A DNA stretch of 64,000 nucleotides from Solwaraspora sp. WMMD792 (GTDB taxonomy: Bacteria > Actinomycetota > Actinomycetes > Mycobacteriales > Micromonosporaceae): the NCBI RefSeq assembly GCF_029626105.1, contig NZ_JARUBH010000009.1, positions 2,170,001 to 2,234,000 of the forward strand, read 5' to 3'. Both the position numbers and the translations under genes were made by a program. The notes beneath the pieces were generated by a model that worked only from the letters and a program-made list of their open reading frames with translations, was not told the origin of the DNA and ran no database searches. Position 1 is the first letter of the stretch. Every line of letters starts with the position of its first letter. Shown here one piece after another: positions 18,245-26,569 of the stretch.

Positions 18245-18946
18245 CTAGCCGGGGCCGAGGTCGCCGGTGCGGTGATGCCGCCGGCACAGCACCTGGTACC
18301 GCACGTCGGAGTGGTCGACGGTGTCACCGATCACCACCTGCTCGCCGTGGCGGGCCACCACACCGTCGACGACGCGGGCGTTGAGCAGGCCCTGCCGGCC
18401 GCACCAGCAGAGCACCTCGACCTGGATGCGGCACACCTCGTCGGCGATCTCGAACAGCCGCTGCGCGGCCGGGAACAGCACCGACCGGAAGTCGCTGGCC
18501 AGCCCGAACGCGAACACGTCGACGTCGTAGCCGTCGACCAGGTCGGCCATCTGCCCGACCTGGTCGACCGTGTAGAAACACGCCTCGTCGCAGATCAGGT
18601 AGTCGACCCGGGTGCCGTCCGCCCAGCGGCCGCGCACCAGCGCCACCAGGTCCAGGTCGTCGGTGACCTCGATCGCCGAGTGGGCCAGCCCGATCCGGGT
18701 GGTCACCTGCGGCCCCATCGACCGGTCGTTGCGGGTCAGCACCAGACCCCGGCGGCCCTGCCGGGCGTGGTTGTGGTCCATCTGCAGGGCCAGCGTCGAC
18801 TTGCCGCAGTCCATCGGACCCCAGAAGAACTTCAACGCCGCCCCGTGCCGCAGCCGTCCGTCACCGGCGGCCAGGCAGGCGGTCGCCAACGCGGACTGGT
18901 CGCCGCCGCCGGGCCCTGCTGTCCTCGGCTGACTGTCGTCGGTCAC
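18245..18946 (-). CDS. tdk: Thymidine kinase
   Basis: Type II thymidine kinase of 233 residues, phosphorylating thymidine with ATP in pyrimidine salvage. It has a Walker A motif GPMDCGKST (43-51), the catalytic-glutamate segment YLICDEACFYT, the lasso/thymidine-binding region and a zinc site from CWCGRQG and the C-terminal CRRHH. About 30 residues precede the usual TK start and are Ala/Gly-rich; a slightly later start is possible. It stands alone between convergent and divergent neighbours. Confidence 0.93.
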   Translation of the reverse strand: MTDDSQPRTAGPGGGDQSALATACLAAGDGRLRHGAALKFFWGPMDCGKSTLALQMDHNHARQGRRGLVLTRNDRSMGPQVTTRIGLAHSAIEVTDDLDLVALVRGRWADGTRVDYLICDEACFYTVDQVGQMADLVDGYDVDVFAFGLASDFRSVLFPAAQRLFEIADEVCRIQVEVLCWCGRQGLLNARVVDGVVARHGEQVVIGDTVDHSDVRYQVLCRRHHRTGDLGPG

Positions 18947-19074
18947 GACCGGGCAGCTTACTAGCCGTTACCGCCGGCACCGGCGGCCCGGGTCGCGATG
19001 GCGGGTCAGGCGGCGCTGCCGGGTCGACCCAGGCCGGGCGGCGATGTCGGACCACTGTGGCAGGATCTGCCGCC

Positions 19075-19485
19075 ATGTTCCCCCGCACCTGGACCCTCAC
19101 CCACATCGAACGTGTCATCCGTACCGCCTGGTCCGCCGACACCTGCGATCCGGCCGACCTGGCCGACTGGCACACCGGCAACCCGGCCCGCGGCCAGTGC
19201 GGGGTCACCGCGCTGGTGGTGCACGACCTGCTCGGCGGCGAGCTGCTGGTCGGGGAGGTCAGCGCCGGTGGGCGGCGGACCGGCCGGCACTGGTGGAACC
19301 GGCTCGGCGTGGTCGAGATCGACCTGACCCGCGACCAGTTCGGCCCGCACGAGCGGATCAGCGGCGGTACGGTCGTCGACCGGCCGGACGGTCCGCCGCA
19401 CCGCTGCCGCGAACAGTACGAGACGCTGCGTACCCGGGTGTTGAAGCAGCTCGGTGCCGACACCTCGGTGGCGGCCGGCCGATAG
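19075..19485 (+). CDS. YunG family protein
   Basis: Protein of 136 residues with the YunG pattern: an N-terminal VIRTAWSADTCDP, the conserved GQCGVTALVVHDLLGGELL segment and HWWNRL followed by VEIDLTRDQF. The invariant Cys/His/Asp arrangement (QCGVTA, WWNRL, DLTRDQF) resembles a papain-like or transglutaminase-like fold, but no activity is established. The first ATG that fits the family is used. It is followed by the Hsp70-like gene about 60 bp later in the same direction, with a short GC hairpin between. Confidence 0.78.
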   Translation: MFPRTWTLTHIERVIRTAWSADTCDPADLADWHTGNPARGQCGVTALVVHDLLGGELLVGEVSAGGRRTGRHWWNRLGVVEIDLTRDQFGPHERISGGTVVDRPDGPPHRCREQYETLRTRVLKQLGADTSVAAGR

Positions 19486-19545
19486 CATCCCCGCCGGACG
19501 GCGGGAGCGCGCGCCGGCACGAACCCGGGAGAGGACAGACAGATT

Positions 19546-22269
19546 GTGAACGGACCGGTACGGCTCGCCGTCGACCTGGGCACCACGCACACCGTCGCGG
19601 TGGTCCGCCGCGGCGACGAGCCACCTCGGCCGCTGCTGTTCGACGGCACTCCGCTGCTGGCCTCCGGGGTCTGTGTCGACGCCGCCGGTGGCGTCCACAG
19701 CGGACGTGATGCGCAGCGGTTGGCCGCCGGGGAGCCGCACCGGTTCGAGCCGCACCCGAAACGGCGCGTCGACGACGGCTCGGTGCTGCTGGGTGACCGC
19801 GAGCTGCCCGTCGCCCAGCTGCTGGCGGTGACCCTGCGCCGGGTCGCCGCCGAGGCCGCGACCGCCGGCGTGCATCCGGCCGGCGGCACCGTGCTGACCT
19901 GCCCCGCCGACTGGGGCACCCCGCGTCGGGATCTGCTGCGCGCGGCCGCCACGGCGGCCGGGCTGGGCCCGGTGCGGCTGCTCGACGAGCCGATCGCGGC
20001 CGCCACCTACTGTGTCCGGGTGCTGGGCCGCCAGGTACCGCCGGGCGGCACGCTGGCCGTGTTCGACTTCGGTGGCGGCACCCTGGACGTGGCGGTGGTC
20101 CGCAACGAATCTGCGGTTGGTGGCGCCGGTGGGCTGCGGGTGCTGGCCACCGGAGGGCTCGACGACCTCGGCGGGCTCGACGTCGACGAGGCGCTGGTCG
20201 CCCACCTCGGTCACCTGGTCGCGGTCCGCGACCCGCAGCTGTGGCAGCGGCTCAGCCGGCCGGTGACCGCCGCCGACCGCCGTGACCGGCTCGCTTTCTG
20301 GTCCGAGGTACGGGCCGCCAAGGAGATGCTGTCGCGGGCCTCGGCGGCACCGGTGACGGTGCCCGGGCGCGACGACCCGATGCATCTGACCCGGGAGGAG
20401 CTGGACCGGATCGCCGGGCCGCTGGTCGACCGGGCGGTCGACGAGACCCGCCGGGTGCTGCAGCTGGCCGGGGTCGACCCGGCGCGGCTGGCCGGGCTGC
20501 TGCTGGTCGGCGGGGCGAGCCGGATGCCGCTGGTCGCCAGCCGGTTGCACGCCCGGCTCGGGGTCGCCCCGTCGGTGCCGGAGCAGCCGGAGCTGCCGGT
20601 GGCGTTCGGCGCGCTGCACCACACGCCGTCAGCGGATGGGGCGGCGCCGTCGACCGCCGCCCCGGCCGGGCCGGGCCTGACCCCGCCGCACCTCGTGCAG
20701 CCGGGCCCGCCGGTGCCCGGCCCTTTCACACGGGCGGCTGGCGGCAGCCTGCCGTCGCCGCCAGCACGTCGGCGGCGTCGCGGTCGGGCGGTCACGGCGG
20801 TCGCCGCCGCCGTGGCGGTGACGCTTGCCGTCGGGATCGGCCTGACCAACGGCTGGCTGCTCGACCAGTTCACCGGCGACGGCGGCGGGCCCGGTGACAC
20901 CAACCTGTTCGGCGGCCTGCTCGGTCGCGACGACGGCGGTGGCGGGACCGGTGACACCGCAGGCGACCTGACCGAGGTCCACCAGGTGACCCTGCCCGCC
21001 GGCACCGGCGGGTCGACGGTCACCGTCGCCGGTGACCTCGCCGTGTACGCGGCGGTCGCCGTCGGCGGCACCACCGTCACCGCGGTACCGACCGGCGGCG
21101 GCGACCCGGCCTGGACCACCACCGTGGATGTCGAACCGACCGAGGTGCGGCTCACCGCCGCCGGTGGGCTGCTCGTCGTCGACGCCGCAGACTCGGCGAC
21201 CGACGGCGGCAACGACATGCGGGTCGTGCTCGACGCCGCCGACGGCACGGTGCGGTGGAAACGCAGCTGGCAGGACCGTACCGACGTGGTCCGGCTGGGC
21301 ACCGACGTGATCGTCGAGATCAAGGACGGCATCTTCGACAACGCGGTCGCCCGGATCGACCTGACCACCGGCGAGCAGCGGTGGCGACGCGAGGCCCCCG
21401 ACGATGACCTGCTGGTCCTCGACGCGTCCCGGATCCGGGCGGCGACCCGGTGGACCGGCACGGAAGGTGCCGAGGACGCCGGGGTGCTGCCGACCGCCGG
21501 GTACGGGTTGCGGGACAACCGGTACGCCGAGCCGGGTCGCGTCGTCGAGCTGAGTGAGGGCAGCGGCCGGGGGTTCGTGCTGGACACCGGCGACGGCGAC
21601 CCGATCGCCAGCGGTGACCTACCGCTGGACCACGACGCCTGGACCGTCTACGAAGGGCTCGCGATCGGCAAACTCTCCGACGAGGCGTCGCCGGGCCGGG
21701 CTGCGCTGGCCGCGTACGACCTCGACGGGTTCACCCGCGCGTGGGAGGTGCCGCTACCGGCCGGCGACACGATCGAACTGGTCAAGCCGTGCGGGGCGCG
21801 ACTGGTGTGCGCGGCGGTCGACGGCGGCACGTACCGCACGATCGCGGTCGACATCGGCACCGGCGATGAGAAATGGAACCGCACCACCGACTCCGGCTTC
21901 GAGGACAACTGGTACGCGGTGCCGGGTGGGCTCGTCTTCGGCGACCAGACGTTCGACACGGTCGACGACTTCTGCCTGCTCGACGAATCCGGTGCGGAGA
22001 TCACCGCCGCCGACGACATCGGGTCAGCGGCGGCGGTGGCCGACGGCCGGGTGGTGGTGCTGGGCCACCGGGTCGACACTGCGTCGAGCACGGCGGTGCC
22101 GCAGGTCGCGGTGTGGGACGCGGCGACCGGGCGACGGACCGCGCCGGTCGACGTCGGCGTCGACCTGGCTACCAGCCGGGTGACGCACGCGGTGGTCGGC
22201 GGCGACACCGTCGCGGTGGTCACCGCCGACCATCAGGTGCGGGTGCTGTCCGTGACCGGGCCCGGCTGA
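19546..22269 (+). CDS. Hsp70-family ATPase fused to a membrane anchor and PQQ-like beta-propeller
   Basis: Protein of 907 residues in three parts. Residues 1-360 form an actin/Hsp70 ATPase domain with LAVDLGTTHTVAVV, VFDFGGGTLDVAVV and LLLVGGASRMPLVASR; the Hsp70 substrate-binding domain is absent. A Pro-rich linker and a basic stop-transfer-like RRRRRGR lead into one transmembrane helix at about 417-436. The remaining 470 residues are beta-rich with blade-like repeats (DPAWTTTVDVEP, GTVRWKRSW, GEQRWRREA, GDEKWNRTT) typical of PQQ/Trp-Asp propellers, predicted outside the membrane. Such Hsp70-sensor fusions occur in actinobacteria. Their function is unknown; extracellular ligand sensing coupled to ATPase state is a fair inference. 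Confidence 0.88.
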   Translation: MNGPVRLAVDLGTTHTVAVVRRGDEPPRPLLFDGTPLLASGVCVDAAGGVHSGRDAQRLAAGEPHRFEPHPKRRVDDGSVLLGDRELPVAQLLAVTLRRVAAEAATAGVHPAGGTVLTCPADWGTPRRDLLRAAATAAGLGPVRLLDEPIAAATYCVRVLGRQVPPGGTLAVFDFGGGTLDVAVVRNESAVGGAGGLRVLATGGLDDLGGLDVDEALVAHLGHLVAVRDPQLWQRLSRPVTAADRRDRLAFWSEVRAAKEMLSRASAAPVTVPGRDDPMHLTREELDRIAGPLVDRAVDETRRVLQLAGVDPARLAGLLLVGGASRMPLVASRLHARLGVAPSVPEQPELPVAFGALHHTPSADGAAPSTAAPAGPGLTPPHLVQPGPPVPGPFTRAAGGSLPSPPARRRRRGRAVTAVAAAVAVTLAVGIGLTNGWLLDQFTGDGGGPGDTNLFGGLLGRDDGGGGTGDTAGDLTEVHQVTLPAGTGGSTVTVAGDLAVYAAVAVGGTTVTAVPTGGGDPAWTTTVDVEPTEVRLTAAGGLLVVDAADSATDGGNDMRVVLDAADGTVRWKRSWQDRTDVVRLGTDVIVEIKDGIFDNAVARIDLTTGEQRWRREAPDDDLLVLDASRIRAATRWTGTEGAEDAGVLPTAGYGLRDNRYAEPGRVVELSEGSGRGFVLDTGDGDPIASGDLPLDHDAWTVYEGLAIGKLSDEASPGRAALAAYDLDGFTRAWEVPLPAGDTIELVKPCGARLVCAAVDGGTYRTIAVDIGTGDEKWNRTTDSGFEDNWYAVPGGLVFGDQTFDTVDDFCLLDESGAEITAADDIGSAAAVADGRVVVLGHRVDTASSTAVPQVAVWDAATGRRTAPVDVGVDLATSRVTHAVVGGDTVAVVTADHQVRVLSVTGPG

Positions 22270-22297
22270 GTGGGCGGCCGTCGGGCCGCCCACTCAG
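22266..22297. terminator. Bidirectional terminator between Hsp70-like and protease genes
   Basis: Perfect 14-bp stem (22266-22279 and 22284-22297) with a 4-nt loop. The left arm includes the stop codon of the Hsp70-like gene, and the convergent protease gene ends 11 bp away. Confidence 0.8.
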
Positions 22298-22307
22298 GCC
22301 ACGGTCA

Positions 22308-23354
22308 TCAGTAGACGTTGACCCCGTACACCGACAGCGCCTCGGCCACCGGCTGGTGGTAGGCCCGGCACTCGGCCCGGTTGCTGCCGGAGTGCAGACC
22401 CAGCGCGGTGCTGCCGGCGAACACCGCGCCCCCGCTGTCGCCCTTGTCCGCGCACAGGCTGGTCTGGAACAGCCCGGTCACCGGACCCGCCGAGTAGTTG
22501 ACGGTGACGTTGACCGCGACGACCGGGCCGGTGGTGACCCCGGTGGTGCTGCCGCTCTTGCTGACCGTCTGCCCGACGTACGGGTTGCCGGCGCCGGTGA
22601 TGTCCCGCAGCGTCCCGTCGTACAGGTTGACCGCCCCGGGCCGGTTGACGGTGGTGTCGACCCAGCGGACCAGGCCGAAGTCGTCACCGGGGAAGTTGCT
22701 GGCGACCGTGGTGCCGGCGTCGGCGACCCCGTCGACCATCCACTGCGTCCGCGACTCGGTGCAGTGCCCGGCGGTGAGGAAACCCGGCCGGCCGGCGCTG
22801 TCGTACACGTTGAACCCGAGTGAGCAGCGGCCGTTGGAGTAGATCGGGTCGCCGCCGGCGGCGGTGGTCTCGACCGTTCCGGCGACGCGTTCGACGCGGA
22901 CCGCGTCGCCGAAGCGGGCCGCGACCGCCTCGACCAAAGCCAGCCGGGTGCCGGTGACGGTCGCGTCGACCGAGACGACCACCTGGTTACTGACCGGGTC
23001 GGCGTACCAACTGGTCCCCGGCACAGCCGCCGACCGCGACAGGGCACCGGTGACCCGGGCCAGGTCGCCTGCACCACGTTCGACGGTCCGGGCCACCCCA
23101 CCCGCGGTCCGCACCACCCGGGCGGCCGTCTCATCGGTCACCGTCACCACCAGGTCACCGGTGACCTGGTCCCGGTACGCCCCGGCGGACCGGTCACCCA
23201 GCCGGTCGGCCAGGGCCAGCGCCGCCTCACCGCCGAGTTCGGGAGCGGGCCCGGCAGCGGCCACCGCCGGACCCGCCAGCAGACCACCGACCAGTACGGC
23301 GGTGGCGGCCAGCGCGGAGCCGATCTGTCTGATCGGCGTGGATATATCCCTCAC
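22308..23354 (-). CDS. Secreted S1 family serine protease (streptogrisin/alpha-lytic type)
   Basis: Secreted chymotrypsin-fold protease of 348 residues. A signal peptide ends around AVAAAGP (about residue 36). A prodomain of roughly 120 residues of the alpha-lytic-protease type follows, with SVDATVTGTRLALVEAVAARFGD. The mature domain begins near GGDPIYSNGRCSLGF. The triad is visible: His in FLTAGHCT, Asp in FPGDDFGLVRW and Ser in DKGDSGGAVF. Cys pairs flank the His and Ser. The GTG start is chosen because AGGAGG lies just upstream and the signal sequence begins there. It ends at a hairpin shared with the Hsp70-like gene. Confidence 0.93.
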   Translation of the reverse strand: MRDISTPIRQIGSALAATAVLVGGLLAGPAVAAAGPAPELGGEAALALADRLGDRSAGAYRDQVTGDLVVTVTDETAARVVRTAGGVARTVERGAGDLARVTGALSRSAAVPGTSWYADPVSNQVVVSVDATVTGTRLALVEAVAARFGDAVRVERVAGTVETTAAGGDPIYSNGRCSLGFNVYDSAGRPGFLTAGHCTESRTQWMVDGVADAGTTVASNFPGDDFGLVRWVDTTVNRPGAVNLYDGTLRDITGAGNPYVGQTVSKSGSTTGVTTGPVVAVNVTVNYSAGPVTGLFQTSLCADKGDSGGAVFAGSTALGLHSGSNRAECRAYHQPVAEALSVYGVNVY

Positions 23355-23465
23355 ACAGTCCTCCTGCGATCTGGTGAACGTGAGATGTCCGGTCAGGACG
23401 GCGATCATCATCGCCGCTGGCGGCGGCGCTGCACACCGTGCCATTGCCCATTTGTGGGCGACTTC

Positions 23466-23479
23466 CGGTCACGTGACCG
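23466..23479. promoter_or_regulatory. 14-bp perfect palindrome in divergent intergenic region
   Basis: CGGTCACGTGACCG is fully self-complementary and lies between the protease gene and the divergent membrane-protein gene, 58 bp before the latter's ATG. It is operator-like; the regulator is unknown. Confidence 0.35.
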
Positions 23480-23536
23480 ACGCTGACCGGTGCCGCCTCC
23501 CCGGGCCGTGGCGAGTGGACCTGCCACAATGGCGAC

Positions 23537-24322
23537 ATGGTGCCCCGCCGTCCCGGCTCTGTGCCGATCGCCGTGGGCGGTGTTCTGGCTGCTGTTCTGG
23601 TCGGTCTCGTGGCGTTCCTGGCCGCGCAGGGCCTCGACCGGGCCGACCAGTGGGCCGGCGTGCTGGCCATGTTCCTCGGTGTGGCGGCGCTGACGGTGCA
23701 GGTCTGGGGGCTGTGGTCGTCGACGCGGTGGCCGGCCGGTGCGGCCGTCGACGCAGCAGCGCCGACCGACGCACCGGCACCGGTGGCCGAGCCGGCTGCC
23801 CGTAGGTCCGTCCGGCTGCCGGTGATCCTGTCGGCGCTGCTGGTCGCCGCAGCGGTAGGGGTGACCGCGTCGGCGTTACGCGACACGAACTCGACGGTGA
23901 ACGGCGCACCGGGGTGGGTCGAGGTCGGCAACGGCAGCGGCGTCGTGCTCGGCGACCATCAGAGCATCGACCTGAACAGCGGGCAGGTCGGCGGGGAGCA
24001 CCTGCCGGGTGGGGATCTGTTCCTGTCCCAGCGGTCGGACCGGGTGACCGCGCTCGACGGCGGGGAGCTGGCGGTGCTCGACGTGACCGGCGAGCACACC
24101 GTACGCCGTTGCCTGGACGCCGCAGCGCAGGCATGGGACGGCATGATCAACGGCTTGTACGGGCTGCCGGTCGGCACCGACATCTGCTTCACCGACGGCC
24201 GGACGACCGCCGCGATGATCACCGTCGAGCATCCGCCGGACGTCCTGGCTCGCACCCTGAGCTTCAGCTACACCTGCTGGGAGCTGCGTGACCCGGATGC
24301 CGGGGCGGCACCGGCGGGCTGA
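23537..24322 (+). CDS. Membrane protein of unknown function
   Basis: Protein of 261 residues with three hydrophobic segments (about 9-31, 39-60 and 94-113). A Pro/Ala-rich loop separates the second and third, and an extracytoplasmic domain of about 145 residues follows. That domain contains DHQSIDLNSGQVGGEHLPGGDLFLSQRSDRV, a Cys pair (RRCLDAAAQ ... DICFTDGR) and a late Cys in YTCWELRD. I do not recognise the family. Similar actinobacterial proteins are annotated only as hypothetical. It diverges from the secreted protease gene, with a perfect palindrome between. Confidence 0.6.
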   Translation: MVPRRPGSVPIAVGGVLAAVLVGLVAFLAAQGLDRADQWAGVLAMFLGVAALTVQVWGLWSSTRWPAGAAVDAAAPTDAPAPVAEPAARRSVRLPVILSALLVAAAVGVTASALRDTNSTVNGAPGWVEVGNGSGVVLGDHQSIDLNSGQVGGEHLPGGDLFLSQRSDRVTALDGGELAVLDVTGEHTVRRCLDAAAQAWDGMINGLYGLPVGTDICFTDGRTTAAMITVEHPPDVLARTLSFSYTCWELRDPDAGAAPAG

Positions 24323-24408
24323 TCGCATCGATTCCAGACCGGCATGGTCGGGCAGGTGCTGCCGGGCATACTGGGGGCGTTGTCGCTGGACGCTGGCGGG
24401 AGGACCGA

Positions 24409-25386
24409 ATGATCATCGACGTTGCGCAGATCGAGGCGGCGGCGCGACGGATCGCCGACCATGTGGTGCGGACGCCGACGGTGCCCAGCCCTGGCCTGTC
24501 CGGGCTGCTCGGCGTACCGGTGACGGCGAAGCTGGAGCTGCTGCAGCGGACCGGGTCGTTCAAGGCGCGGGGTGCGGCGGCGAAGCTGCTGACCCTCGAC
24601 GACGGGCAGCGGGCGGCCGGCGTGGTGGCGGTCAGCGGCGGCAACCACGGCATCGCGGTGGCGGTGATGGCGCAGGCCCTGGACGTGAAGGCGACGGTGG
24701 TGATGCCGCGTTCCGCGCCGGAGCGGGCGGTGGAGGTCGCTTCCGCGGCCGGGGCGACGGTGCGGGTGGTCGACACGATGGCGGAGGCGTTCGACCTGAC
24801 GGCGCGGTTGCAGGCCGACGGGCTGGCGATGGTGCATCCGTTCGACGACCCGGTGGTGGTCGCCGGGCAGGGCACCGTCGGTCTGGAGTTGGCCGCCGAC
24901 GCGTTCGTCGACGAGCGGACGGCGCCGACGGACGTGCTGGTCAGCGTCGGTGGCGGCGCGTTGATCTCCGGCGTGGCCGCCGCGCTGCGCGCCCACCGGC
25001 CCGGCGTCCGGGTCTGGGGGGTGGAGACCGACGGCGCGTCGGCGATGGCGCAGGCCTGCGGACACGGCGGTCCGGTGCCGGTGAAACTGTCGTCGATCGT
25101 GTCGACGTTGAGCGCGCCGACGGTGTCGCAGCTGACCTACGACCACGTCACCGAACTGGTCACCGACGTGCTGGTGGTGTCGGACGCGGAGGCGGTGCGC
25201 GGCAGCCTGGACCTGGCCGAGCACGCCAAGGTGTGGGCGGAGCCGGCAGCCGGATGTCTGCTGCCCGCCGCCCGCCGGGTGATCGAGCGGGTCGGCCCGG
25301 ACGTCCGGCTCGGCCTGGTGGTCTGCGGCGGTAACGTCACCGTCGCCGACCTGACCGGTTGGGCCCGCCGGTTCGAACTGGTTTGA
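24409..25386 (+). CDS. Threonine/serine dehydratase-like PLP enzyme
   Basis: Fold-type II PLP enzyme of 325 residues. The PLP lysine is K52 in GSFKARGAA. The Ser/Gly substrate loop VSGGNHGIAVA follows, and the phosphate-binding glycine loop SVGGGALISGVAAAL lies in the middle. The end has LVVCGGNVTVADL. There is no C-terminal ACT regulatory domain, so it belongs to the catabolic or racemase-like group (threonine dehydratase, serine racemase, hydroxyaspartate dehydratase). The exact substrate cannot be told apart from the sequence alone. It is a single gene. Confidence 0.86.
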   Translation: MIIDVAQIEAAARRIADHVVRTPTVPSPGLSGLLGVPVTAKLELLQRTGSFKARGAAAKLLTLDDGQRAAGVVAVSGGNHGIAVAVMAQALDVKATVVMPRSAPERAVEVASAAGATVRVVDTMAEAFDLTARLQADGLAMVHPFDDPVVVAGQGTVGLELAADAFVDERTAPTDVLVSVGGGALISGVAAALRAHRPGVRVWGVETDGASAMAQACGHGGPVPVKLSSIVSTLSAPTVSQLTYDHVTELVTDVLVVSDAEAVRGSLDLAEHAKVWAEPAAGCLLPAARRVIERVGPDVRLGLVVCGGNVTVADLTGWARRFELV

Positions 25387-25424
25387 CTGCGGCTGAGCAA
25401 CTGGCATCGGCCGGGCCGGCGTGG

Positions 25425-26024
25425 TCAGTCGGCTGGCCAGTGGCGCAGCGAGGCGTCGAGGGCGTCCAGGATCCGGGGCCAGCTGTCCTGCGGGTCGGGG
25501 TCGCTGTGGCTGAACCCACCGGCGGCCGCCAGGTCGAGGTAGCCGTGAATGGTGGCGCCGATCAGCCGTACCGCGTGGGTCTGTTCCTGTTCGGGCAGCC
25601 GGTAGCCGTGCAGCACCGCGCGTAGCAGCCGGGTGTGCCGGCCGCCGGCGCTGGCGGCGGCCGTTGCCGGGTCGAGCCGCAGCCGGGCGGCGGCGTAGCG
25701 GCCGGGGTGCTCACGGGCGTAGTCGCGGTAGGCGTCGGCGAGCCCGGCCAGCGCGTCCCTGCCGGACCGGCCGGCGACGGCGTCGGCGGCCCGGTCGGCG
25801 AGCTCGGCCAGCGCGAGCAGGGCGATCCGGGTCCTCAGGTCGTCGGAGCCGCGGACGTGCGCGTACAGGCTGGCCACCGCGACGCCGACGTGGCGGGCCA
25901 GCGCGGAGACGGTCACCTGGTCGAAGCCGACCTCGTCGGCCAGCTCCGCGCCGGCCGTGGTCAGCCGCTGCGCGTTCAGTCCGGCCCGTGCCACCCGTAC
26001 CCGCCTCCTTCGTCGAACCGACAT
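25425..26024 (-). CDS. TetR/AcrR family repressor
   Basis: Regulator of 199 residues. The N-terminal HTH lies at about 16-65 (LTTAGAELADEVGFDQVTVSALARHVGVAVASLYAHVRGSDDLRTRIA) and the C-terminal ligand domain is of the WHG type, with LIGATIHGYLDLAAAGGFSHSDPD. A perfect 10-bp dyad sits between its start codon and the divergent FBP-domain gene, so autoregulation and control of that gene are expected. The ligand is unknown. Confidence 0.88.
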   Translation of the reverse strand: MSVRRRRRVRVARAGLNAQRLTTAGAELADEVGFDQVTVSALARHVGVAVASLYAHVRGSDDLRTRIALLALAELADRAADAVAGRSGRDALAGLADAYRDYAREHPGRYAAARLRLDPATAAASAGGRHTRLLRAVLHGYRLPEQEQTHAVRLIGATIHGYLDLAAAGGFSHSDPDPQDSWPRILDALDASLRHWPAD

Positions 26025-26033
26025 CGATTATGC

Positions 26034-26058
26034 GTTTGCCTAACACCTTTAGGCAAAC
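26034..26058. promoter_or_regulatory. TetR operator between divergent tetR and FBP genes
   Basis: Perfect 10-bp arms (26034-26043 and 26049-26058) with a 5-nt spacer. The dyad is nine bases from the TetR start and 13 bases from the FBP start, so a bound dimer would block both promoters or leaders. Confidence 0.75.
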
Positions 26059-26071
26059 TAGCCTGCCCGGT

Positions 26072-26563
26072 ATGACACCACTGACCGAGCAGGAGATCCG
26101 CGCCGCGTTCGTCAACTGCACCAAGGGGGAGACGAAACGCCTGTACGTGCCGCGTGACCTCGCCGGCCGGCCGTGGGACGACCTGGACTTCCTCGGCTGG
26201 CGTGATCCGCAGTCGCCGGCCCGCGCCTACCTGGTCACCGAGCTGGCGGGCCGGCCCGCGGCGGTCGCGTTGCGGTGCCCCGACGCGGCCGCCCGCCATC
26301 TGCGGCGCAACATGTGCTCGATCTGCCTGACCGCGCCGCAGGCCGGGGTGTCGTTGATGGTCGCCCCGAAGGCGGGCCGGGCCGGCCAGCAGGGCAACTC
26401 GGTCGGCACCTACCTGTGCAGCGAACTCGCCTGCTCGCTGTACGTGCGCGGCAAGAAGGACCCGGGGCCGGGGGCCAGGCTGCAGGAGTCACTGACCCTG
26501 CAGGAGAAGACCGCCCGGACCCGGGCCGCCATCGCCGCGTTCGTCGCCAAGGTGACCGGCTGA
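26072..26563 (+). CDS. FBP-domain (treble-clef zinc finger) protein
   Basis: Protein of 163 residues of the family annotated as fibronectin-binding-protein C-terminal treble-clef domain, related to the zinc domain of EF-G-binding proteins. Four cysteines form the likely zinc site: C82 and C85 (MCSICLTAP) and C116 and C121 (YLCSELACSLY). The N-terminal KGETKRLYVPRDL and DFLGWRDP are typical. EF-G-binding relatives such as FusB rescue ribosomes from fusidic acid, but this assignment to an EF-G role is only by family. It is under the shared TetR operator. Confidence 0.78.
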   Translation: MTPLTEQEIRAAFVNCTKGETKRLYVPRDLAGRPWDDLDFLGWRDPQSPARAYLVTELAGRPAAVALRCPDAAARHLRRNMCSICLTAPQAGVSLMVAPKAGRAGQQGNSVGTYLCSELACSLYVRGKKDPGPGARLQESLTLQEKTARTRAAIAAFVAKVTG

Positions 26564-26569
26564 CAGCTT

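Noticed and set aside
23541-24322. Possible RNA gene or riboswitch in GC-rich hairpins of this part
   Set aside because: The hairpin potential is explained by GC-rich coding sequence; no recognisable RNA family pattern was seen.
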